The translations under genes and the position numbers were made by a program. The notes beneath the pieces were generated by a model. That model saw only the letters and a list, made by a program, of their open reading frames with translations. It did no database searches and was not told where the DNA came from. This document shows positions 57,108-64,000 of a stretch of 64,000 bases of DNA, one piece after another (position 1 is the stretch's first letter; each line of letters opens with the position of its first letter). The DNA is from Desulfosporosinus meridiei DSM 13257 (lineage in GTDB: Bacteria; Bacillota; Desulfitobacteriia; Desulfitobacteriales; Desulfitobacteriaceae), in assembly GCF_000231385.2 (NCBI RefSeq), contig NC_018515.1, forward strand, positions 3,120,501 to 3,184,500, read 5' to 3'.

Positions 57108-59375
57108 TTACAGTTTTGTTAAATTCGCATACTCAGCTATTAATTTCTTAATTCCACTGTCAAAAACAATTGTAAGTTCTGCCTGATTTCCTTCTCCTTT
57201 AATGGAGACAATAATTCCTCGACCAAACTTCGCGTGTTCCACTTTATCTCCTATATGATGCGCCTCACCCCCTTCAATGACCAGCTTACTTCCAAAATCC
57301 TTTTCCCACGACCCTGATCCCAATGGGATCTTGCGATCCGACATTCGATCCCGTCTATCTACTGATTTGGCGGGAGTTGTCAGACGACGTTTTGGCGGAT
57401 CAAGTGGGTCTATATCCGTCATTAAATCCGACGGTATCTCCATCAAAAAGCGAGAAGGCTGATTATATTGCGTCTTGCCATAAAGCATCCGCATTTCTGT
57501 ATTACACAGGTAAAGTTTTTCCCTCGCTCGGGTGATGGCGACATAACAAAGGCGGCGTTCTTCCTCTAAGACCGTGGGTTCCATCAGGGAACGGCTGCTG
57601 GGAAAAATCCCATCTTCCATCCCAACTACAAAAACCACCGGGAATTCTAACCCTTTAGCACTATGCATTGTCATCAGAGCCACAGCTTCTTCAGCCTGAT
57701 CCAATTCATCGATATCTGCTACTAAAGAAACCTCTTCTAAAAACCCGCTCAGAGGTGGGATATTCTCTTGCTCAATTCCATCATTCAAGTCGTTTTGGGC
57801 AGCTTGAGCTGCTTTAGCATCATACTCTGAAGTAACAGAAAGAAACTCCATAAGGTTCTCCAGGCGCGTCTCGGCTTCCGGAGTGTTTTCTGCCTCTAAG
57901 ATCCCCTTATAACCGGTCTTGTTCAGAATTTCTTCTACCAGATCCGAGACACTGGCCTCCCGGGCAAAGCTGACCAGGTTCTGCATCAAATGGGCAAAAG
58001 CGATTAAGGGTTTCTTGGCTCGTGCCGTTAACTCAGGAATATATTCAGCCTCTAATATTGCATCTAAGACAGGCATTTCTTGCTCGTTGGCGTATTCCAA
58101 AATCTTTTGCAAAGTGGTGTCTCCCAGGCCGCGTTTAGGCACATTCAATACCCGGGAAAAGCTCACCTGATCGGCAGGATTATACAGCACTCGCAAATAG
58201 GCCAGGATATCCTTGATCTCCATGCGCTGATAGAACTTTAACCCCGAAAAAACTCGATAAGGGGTAGCTGCTTTCATTAAAAAGTCTTCCAAGGCCCGAG
58301 ATTGAGCATTGGTTCTATAAAGAATGGCAAAATCATTGTAGGGACGTCCTTCTAACTCGTGCATCCGTTGAATGCGATTCACCACGTAACTGGCTTCATC
58401 TCGCTCATCAGACCCTACATAACACACTACTGCTTGCCCCTCTGTGTTTTCCGTCCAGAGAGATTTTTCTTTACGGGATTCATTATTTTGCACCACTGCA
58501 TTAGCCGCATTAAGGATGTTCTGGGTGGAGCGATAATTTTGCTCCAGTTTGATGACTTTGGCTTCGGGATAATCCCGTTCAAAATCCAAGATATTTTGGA
58601 TATCCGCCCCTCTCCATCCATAGACAGATTGATCATCATCCCCCACCACACAGAGATTGCGGTACTCGCTGGCTAAGAGCTTAATCAGCATGTACTGGGC
58701 ATGGTTGGTGTCTTGATACTCATCCACCATGATATAGCGGAATTTATCTTGGTAATACCGATTGACCTGATCGCTCTGCTGAAAGAGCTGTACCGTGAGC
58801 ATGATAATATCATCAAAATCAAGAGCATTATTACTCTTAAGTCGTTTCTGATAAGAACGATAAATATCTACAATCTTTTGTTCAAAATAACTGGCTGCCT
58901 TATAGGAAAACTCTTCCGGATCCTGAAGCTTGTTCTTTGCATCACTAATCACTGCAGCCACACTTCGTACGGGGAATTTCTTTTCATCATAATCGTGCTC
59001 TTTTAAGCAAGCTTTAATTACGGATTGTTGATCCCCTGTATCATAGATGACAAAATTCCGGTTATACCCCGGCAAATTATCAATCTCACGTCTAAGAATA
59101 CGAACACATGCCGAGTGGAATGTGGTAACCCAAAGTCCATAGCCCTCACTGCCCAACAAGGTGCTCACTCGTTCCCGCATCTCTTTGGCAGCTTTATTCG
59201 TAAAGGTAATCGCTAGGATCTCACCTGGTTCTACCCCTTGAGCAATCAAATGGGCAATTCTATAGGTAAGCACACGGGTTTTTCCCGAACCAGCCCCTGC
59301 TAGAATTAGAAGCGGCCCTTCTTTATGCTCAGCAGCCTCCCGCTGCACTGGGTTTAAATCATCTAAACGGTACAG
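57108..59375 (-). CDS. pcrA: UvrD/PcrA-family ATP-dependent helicase
   Basis: Superfamily 1 helicase: LAGAGSGKTRVLTYR (Walker A), VDEYQDTNHAQY (motif II), DDDQSVYGWRGAD, EQNYRST, LMTMHSAKGLEFP and CYVAITRARE. C-terminal tail has a DUF3553-like KVEHAKFGRGIIVSI. The family starts with a conserved NPxQREA; the first ATG/GTG in frame would lose the residues before QREAA, so I place the start at CTG 59375 with AGGTGA seven bases ahead, giving about 755 residues. Alternative start is GTG at 59348. Confidence 0.88.
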   Translation of the reverse strand: MYRLDDLNPVQREAAEHKEGPLLILAGAGSGKTRVLTYRIAHLIAQGVEPGEILAITFTNKAAKEMRERVSTLLGSEGYGLWVTTFHSACVRILRREIDNLPGYNRNFVIYDTGDQQSVIKACLKEHDYDEKKFPVRSVAAVISDAKNKLQDPEEFSYKAASYFEQKIVDIYRSYQKRLKSNNALDFDDIIMLTVQLFQQSDQVNRYYQDKFRYIMVDEYQDTNHAQYMLIKLLASEYRNLCVVGDDDQSVYGWRGADIQNILDFERDYPEAKVIKLEQNYRSTQNILNAANAVVQNNESRKEKSLWTENTEGQAVVCYVGSDERDEASYVVNRIQRMHELEGRPYNDFAILYRTNAQSRALEDFLMKAATPYRVFSGLKFYQRMEIKDILAYLRVLYNPADQVSFSRVLNVPKRGLGDTTLQKILEYANEQEMPVLDAILEAEYIPELTARAKKPLIAFAHLMQNLVSFAREASVSDLVEEILNKTGYKGILEAENTPEAETRLENLMEFLSVTSEYDAKAAQAAQNDLNDGIEQENIPPLSGFLEEVSLVADIDELDQAEEAVALMTMHSAKGLEFPVVFVVGMEDGIFPSSRSLMEPTVLEEERRLCYVAITRAREKLYLCNTEMRMLYGKTQYNQPSRFLMEIPSDLMTDIDPLDPPKRRLTTPAKSVDRRDRMSDRKIPLGSGSWEKDFGSKLVIEGGEAHHIGDKVEHAKFGRGIIVSIKGEGNQAELTIVFDSGIKKLIAEYANLTKL

Positions 59376-59802
59376 ACCGCTTCACCTCACTTCTTGTACT
59401 TATTATAACATACTGTATTGCCTGTTTTACTAACAGTCATGTTCAATTTGAGATATCACAATAATTATTTGCTATAGCAAAAGTTAAGAAACCCCAGAAA
59501 CAAACTAAAATTCGAGCTAATTTCCTTTCAATTACAAACGATCATCCCCCATATTAGGCTCGACGGCTCTAAAAAATTATCCCCACCCTCTAAATGGGTG
59601 CTGAAATATCCCTAAAAGCCCATATAGCCAGCTAAGAAAATTGGTTAATAGGAGCAAAGGGCTTAAGCACTTCTAAAATTATAACATATCAACATAAATA
59701 AGGTTAATGGAGAGTCTTTTCCATAAACCTCGTAAATTTTTGCCAAGCTGCCGATTCTTATTCATCTTTGCAATTTTTAATACGGATAAAAGCCAAAACT
59801 TC
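59376..59802. other. Gap between pcrA and RHS remnant
   Basis: Holds the pcrA promoter on the minus strand. No gene seen. Confidence 0.35.
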
Positions 59803-59919
59803 TCAGAATAGCTGTAACCCGCCTCTTACAAATCAAGGTTGTCCGAGAAACGAATACGTATTCGTTTTTCGGACAACCCTTCTGTCAAACTCGCTTACCT
59901 GTTTTGGCAGCTTACTATA
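59803..59919. repeat. Direct repeat flank of RHS remnant, left
   Basis: About 117 bases that recur at 61016-61139. Contains the 21-bp stem palindrome at 59837-59878 (GGTTGTCCGA...TCGGACAACC around CGAATACGTATTCG, with one G-T pair). Confidence 0.7.
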
Positions 59920-60741
59920 CGGCGACAGATATTCAGCCGCTGGACGATACTGTCTATGCCCGGATCATGGCCATCACTTATCAAGGAGCCACCGGTTACT
60001 TCGACAACCTTCAGTTTGAACAAAGCCCACAGATCCGAGGGTATAACGCTCTGCAAAACTCCTCCTTGGTCAACGGACTTTCCAAATGGGTCCCTCCAGC
60101 AGCTATGCAGACGTCATCTCAGAAGTGGGAACCATCAGTCTCCCCTCCACCGGCAGCACTTACCTGGAATCTCAAACCCTGATCCCCGTTAAACAAGGGG
60201 AAGACTATACCCTAAGCGGAAATCTCAGCACCGATCCCTTGACCGCCGCTTCTGGCAATGGTGCTTCCCTGCAGGTTCTTATCTACAATCAAGCCGGGAC
60301 TTACGTTCAAACCATTAAATCCAAAGTCGTCTCGGAAAAATCAGACCTAGCCAAGTATGTCGTACCCTTTAACTCTCCTGTCAAAGGAACCGCCAAAGTC
60401 CGCTTAGACGTGACCAGCGCTCAAGGGGATGCTAAGTTTGACAATATTCGCTTCGGGTATGACCTGGAAGGTCGGCTCAAGCAGGAAAAGGTTTCGAAAA
60501 CACTCAATGGCCCAATCCTTCATACCTTCGACTATGATTACGATAAGGTAGGAAATCTGATCAGCTCCATCGAAAAGATACTTTTAAAGGCAGAGCTAAT
60601 GATCCCAAAAGTTTAAATCGATATGCTTATGCCCATGGTAATCCCATTAGTTTTGTTGATCCGAAGGGACATGATGTTAGAGCGCCTGGGATGGATTTAA
60701 GAGAAATTGTGTCGGGAACACTCATCCGTTCTATGACATAA
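59904..60741 (+). pseudogene. RHS/YD-repeat protein remnant
   Basis: A plus-strand protein in several frames: YFDNLQFEQSPQIRGYNALQN, a frame change near 60085, then SLPSTGSTYLESQTLIPVKQ and VRLDVTSAQGDAKFDNIRF (carbohydrate-binding-like part), YDYDKVGNLISSIEK (YD repeat), a deletion of the repeat core, then DPKSLNRYAYAHGNPISFV and DPKGHD, the end of the RHS core before a C-terminal toxin domain. Stop at TAA 60739. Broken by frameshift and deletion, so no intact protein. Confidence 0.75.
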
Positions 60742-61015
60742 GCTAGTAGAAGAACACTTTGTCGATAGACTGACCGGATCTTTTCCGGCTATTTTGACAA
60801 CTGTCTGTAACAATAAGGTTATCCTGAAGGGGGAAGAGAGTAAGGGAACTTACGTCTGCTTGAGACGAATCGATTATCATCATCACCATAACTTTGATAG
60901 TCAAAATGAAGCCCAAACCCAAGGATCAAAGCGACTGCGATAGAACCAATCCCTGTTTCGCTCTTGACTTGCCTAACCCCTTCTACTACTGCTCCTCATA
61001 GTGAGGTTGATCTAA
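60742..61015 (+). pseudogene. Possible RHS C-terminal domain leftover
   Basis: A frame from about 60747 reads VEEHFVDRLTGSFPAIL and YHHHHNFDSQNEAQTQGS before TAG at about 60941. No start codon and no known toxin family. May be the tail of the RHS toxin or an immunity remnant. Confidence 0.3.
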
Positions 61016-61139
61016 CAGAAATAGCTATAACCCGCCTCTTACAAATCATGTGTGTCCGAAAAACGAATGCGCATTCGTTTTTCGGACACCCCCATCTGCC
61101 AAACCCGCTTACCTGTCTTGCCACTAACAGCTTACTATA
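61016..61139. repeat. Direct repeat flank of RHS remnant, right
   Basis: Second copy, about 80 percent identical to 59803-59919. Its palindrome at 61052-61089 is perfect (GTGTCCGAAAAACGAATGC and its complement). Confidence 0.75.
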
Positions 61140-61151
61140 TATCTTCTGCCC

Positions 61152-62999
61152 TTAGACCCTCTTAAAATCCAGCCCTTTCAAAAACTCTTTCTGAAATTCC
61201 TTTCTAGCGGACAGTTCCACATGCTCCCCTCGCTTAGCCAGTGATTCTGCCCTTAAGCACTCTTCAACCGACAGTAAAGCCATTTTCGCCCCATCCCCTG
61301 CCGCATTCCCAATGGACATAATCCGCTCGCTGGGCAAGGACGGCAGCAAGCCAATCTCCACCGCACTTTCCTTCCTAATATAATTGCCAAAGGCTCCGGC
61401 CAGCAGGACTCTGTCAATCTCCTGCAGATTAATCCCCATCTCCAGACTGAGAATCCTAATCCCTGCCATAATAGCCCCTTTAGCCAGCTGCATTTCCCGA
61501 ATATCTTTTTGCGAAAGTATTATATCCTCACCGGTCTCCGAATCCTTCCCCCAGACCAGCACAAACTCGCTGGCTCGCTCGGCCTTGCGTAAGCGTTGGC
61601 GCAGCAAGGGGGGTAGTTTTTCAAGTTGGGCAGATTCAGCGGGAAACCGTCCTGTAGGCCCGATAACCCCCGCCCTATGCAGTTCGGCAATAGCATCGAT
61701 CAGACCGGAGCCGCATATTCCTCGTGGCTTGCCCCCTCCGATAATTTCTAGTTCAACATCCTCGCCTACTCCCACACCTTCGATAGCTCCCTCGGCAGCA
61801 CGCATCCCATACTTTATCTCTGCACCTTCGAAAGCCGGCCCGGCGGCAGCCGAACACGTAAGAATTCTCCCCTTTCCCGCCAGGACTATTTCACCATTCG
61901 TCCCAATATCAACAATTAAGCTGATACCCGGCAAACGATCTGCCCCTGCGGCTAACATTACACCCACTGTATCCGAGCCTACATACCCGGCCACATTGGG
62001 CAGGACGCTTACTCTGCCGGTGGCTAAAATATCCAATCCCAGCTCATCCGCTTGAACGTCAACCTTATCTCTAAAGACTGGGATAAAGGGCGCCGGAGCC
62101 AAATACGTGGGATCAATTCCCAGAAACAAGTGGGCCATGGTAGTATTGCCTACCACCATAGCCTGATATATTTCTTCTTTAGCTATCCCGCTTTCTTGGC
62201 ACATGTTCCTAATCATTGCGTTAAGAGCTTCGATAAGTTTTTCTTGCAGCTCTGCCAATTGATTCTTTCCGCTGCCTGCATGGGTAATCCGGGAAATCAC
62301 ATCTGCACCATAGACCTGCTGAGGATTAGTCACTGCCCCGCTGTTGACTAGCGCTCCTGAAATCAGATCCATTAGGTAAGCGACTACCGTCGTCGTTCCC
62401 ACATCTATGGCTACTCCATAGCAGCGCCTTGAGGTATCGCCCGGCTCTACAGCTAGAAGTCTTTCGCCAGCCAACACAGCAGTAACCTGATAATCACTCT
62501 CTCTTAACAGTCTGGGCAGGGAAGCCGCTGCTCTCCGATTAAACTTAATTCCCTGGTCCGGCAAAGCTGCAACAAGTCTCTGCCAATCCGGTGTCTGATC
62601 CTCGACACTGGGCTTCGCCATTTGCAGGAAAACTTTCTCAACTCCTGGAGCCGGTTTTATCTTAAGCTCCCCCGCAAAGTCAGTTTTTCGTTGATTAGCA
62701 GCCTGCTCTACTTGAACTCTTATGGTCATATCCTCTGTGATGAGCTGTTGGCAAGCCAAAACCCAGCCCTCGGCCAACTCTGCAGCACTTAGGAACTTCT
62801 TTTCATTATCTGATAGTTTAATTTCGGTTATATGTCCAGGTGTTGCCGACGAAATTTGCACTTTACATTTACCACAGGTTCCCTTACCACCGCAAGTGCT
62901 GACAACTTGCACCCCCGCGGAGATGGCAGCTTGCAGAATCGATGCCCCTTTGGAAATTTGGGTAACTTTTTCTGACGGCAAGAAAGTGACCTTGATCAT
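61152..62999 (-). CDS. Corrinoid activation protein (2Fe-2S ferredoxin/ASKHA, RACE type)
   Basis: 615 residues from the ATG after GGAGGG. N-terminal 2Fe-2S ferredoxin domain with CGGKGTCGKC and a later Cys, a middle domain, and an ASKHA ATPase-like domain with DVGTTTVVAYL, DIGTNGEI and GAFGNYI. Such proteins reduce inactive cob(II)alamin in methyltransferases back to cob(I)alamin using ATP (RamA-like role, DUF4445). In this genome MtmC at 3-3.7 kb is a natural client, though the gene is 58 kb away. Corrinoid enzymes elsewhere are equally possible. Confidence 0.82.
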   Translation of the reverse strand: MIKVTFLPSEKVTQISKGASILQAAISAGVQVVSTCGGKGTCGKCKVQISSATPGHITEIKLSDNEKKFLSAAELAEGWVLACQQLITEDMTIRVQVEQAANQRKTDFAGELKIKPAPGVEKVFLQMAKPSVEDQTPDWQRLVAALPDQGIKFNRRAAASLPRLLRESDYQVTAVLAGERLLAVEPGDTSRRCYGVAIDVGTTTVVAYLMDLISGALVNSGAVTNPQQVYGADVISRITHAGSGKNQLAELQEKLIEALNAMIRNMCQESGIAKEEIYQAMVVGNTTMAHLFLGIDPTYLAPAPFIPVFRDKVDVQADELGLDILATGRVSVLPNVAGYVGSDTVGVMLAAGADRLPGISLIVDIGTNGEIVLAGKGRILTCSAAAGPAFEGAEIKYGMRAAEGAIEGVGVGEDVELEIIGGGKPRGICGSGLIDAIAELHRAGVIGPTGRFPAESAQLEKLPPLLRQRLRKAERASEFVLVWGKDSETGEDIILSQKDIREMQLAKGAIMAGIRILSLEMGINLQEIDRVLLAGAFGNYIRKESAVEIGLLPSLPSERIMSIGNAAGDGAKMALLSVEECLRAESLAKRGEHVELSARKEFQKEFLKGLDFKRV

Positions 63000-63018
63000 C
63001 GTCAACACCCTCCTTTGG

Positions 63019-64000
63019 CTATTGAATAACCTTCTGAACATAGGCTTTCTTAGAAATCCCCTGCCACATTATTAAACTTAGCAAAGCAAACAACACATAC
63101 ATTAGTCCCATAACCCGAACTCGATCAGCCCAATCCAAGGAGATAAGGATCATGCCTATGCTGCCAAAGATTGTAAAAGCAAAAGACATTAAGGATACCA
63201 CTGCCCCGGTGTCTCCCTTTTGCTGCTCGAGCATCAAATTGGCACTTGGTGGGCGAGTAATGCTGCCCATAAAAGTCGCAGGGACTAAGGATAAGGCAAA
63301 CAGCCAAGGACTGCTTACACCAACGGTGCTAATTAATCCCCCACTGATACAGGCGACGACATAGCTGACCTTAATCAGTTTGACAGGTTTAATAAACCTG
63401 GTGCTTCTCATATAAAGCAAAGGACCAACTACCATGAAAAAGGCATTCGCTGCAAAAAAATAGCTGTAGACCTGCTCGCTCAAACCAAATTGATTCACAT
63501 AAATATAGGACGAGGAGGAAATAAAGGACATCATTGGAATGGCCATCAAGGAAAAAGTCAGTAAAAGGGACATGAAGCCAGGATTCTTGGCTACAACTCC
63601 CAATCTCCCTAAGGATTCGAGAATACTAGCCGTAGAACGCTGAGCAATAGTTTCTTCCATGGCAATTACGGCAAGAGTAATTAGCAGACCAATCAAGGCC
63701 AAGACGACAAAGACCCCTCGCCATGAAGTAAGCGCTAAAATCAATGCTCCGATAACCGGTGCCACAATTGGGGCAACCATGGTCATAGAGGTAACTAAGG
63801 CCAACACGGATACCCGTTTTTGCCCAGAATAACTGTCCTTGACAATAGCTTGGGCCACTGCTGTTGCCGCTCCGCTGGCAATTGCCTGAACAATTCGAAA
63901 CCCGATTAATTGATACACATTGCCGGATAAGGCACAAAGAAAACTTGCTGCTGTATAAAGAATAAGCCCTACCAGCAAGATCCGTTTCCGGCCGTACTTA
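63019..64000 (-). CDS. MFS drug transporter, Bcr/CflA-like (5' part missing at the window edge)
   Basis: At least 326 residues; the frame stays open to base 64000 (KYGRKRILLVGLILYTAAS), so the N-terminus lies beyond the window. GRKR followed by LLVGL is the loop 2-3 motif of MFS drug exporters and about ten hydrophobic segments follow. It ends in TAG 20 bases before the ASKHA start, suggesting co-transcription. Substrate unknown. Confidence 0.85.
   Translation of the reverse strand, partial: KYGRKRILLVGLILYTAASFLCALSGNVYQLIGFRIVQAIASGAATAVAQAIVKDSYSGQKRVSVLALVTSMTMVAPIVAPVIGALILALTSWRGVFVVLALIGLLITLAVIAMEETIAQRSTASILESLGRLGVVAKNPGFMSLLLTFSLMAIPMMSFISSSSYIYVNQFGLSEQVYSYFFAANAFFMVVGPLLYMRSTRFIKPVKLIKVSYVVACISGGLISTVGVSSPWLFALSLVPATFMGSITRPPSANLMLEQQKGDTGAVVSLMSFAFTIFGSIGMILISLDWADRVRVMGLMYVLFALLSLIMWQGISKKAYVQKVIQ

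Overview
The window comes from a spore-forming type of anaerobic Firmicute, most likely the Desulfosporosinus/Desulfitobacterium group (Peptococcaceae). The reasons are a pyrrolysine system with a bacterial monomethylamine methyltransferase, a corrinoid activator of the ASKHA type, a beta-oxidation/butyrate operon with a sigma-54 activator, GatCAB, many TTG starts and strong Gram-positive Shine-Dalgarno sites. The genus is inferred from gene content, not proven.

Layout. 1-6.6 kb: methylamine block. mtmC, mtmB (with an in-frame amber codon for pyrrolysine), the gene for tRNA-Pyl and pylB lie in one direction. A divergent pair encodes a UroD/thioredoxin fusion and a CobW-like GTPase. 6.6-12 kb: RND efflux pump with its adaptor and a TetR regulator with two matching operators. 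12-16.4 kb: acetate transporter, PadR regulator with esterase, MarR regulator with a small protein and a Cys-rich methyltransferase. 16.4-29.2 kb: an AT-rich accessory island with an IS21 remnant, two inverted IS256-family copies (one with an amber mutation), an ASCH/membrane protein/GNAT cassette between them, a frameshifted TRADD-N-associated membrane gene, an HD-phosphohydrolase remnant, a PIN-like nuclease and a GmrSD-type (DUF262/DUF1524) restriction protein. 29.2-32 kb: rlmD and a CPBP protease. 32.1-42.2 kb: CoA-transferase, thiolase, acyl-CoA dehydrogenase, crotonase and 3-hydroxyacyl-CoA dehydrogenase, with a PAS/AAA+ sigma-54 activator; I find good -24/-12 promoters in front of hbd and in front of an unknown membrane protein. 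42.7-47.4 kb: a nifV-like gene and gatCAB. 47.4-53.8 kb: an ECF sigma/anti-sigma pair among genes for secreted proteins; three of the transcription units there share an ECF-like promoter with identical spacing. 53.8-59.4 kb: ligA, ppaC and pcrA. 59.4-61.1 kb: a decayed RHS gene between two copies of a palindrome-bearing direct repeat. 61.1-64 kb: corrinoid-activating ferredoxin/ASKHA protein and a truncated MFS transporter.

How it fits together. MtmB would move a methyl group from monomethylamine to MtmC; the ASKHA protein at 61-63 kb could reactivate MtmC; the UroD-like protein could be the next methyl carrier or transferase. TAG is both a pyrrolysine codon and an ordinary stop here, and several amber-ended genes are listed. 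The least explained pieces are the ECF-controlled secreted-protein cluster, the ASCH/membrane/GNAT cassette, and the UroD-thioredoxin protein that lacks one of the expected zinc ligands.
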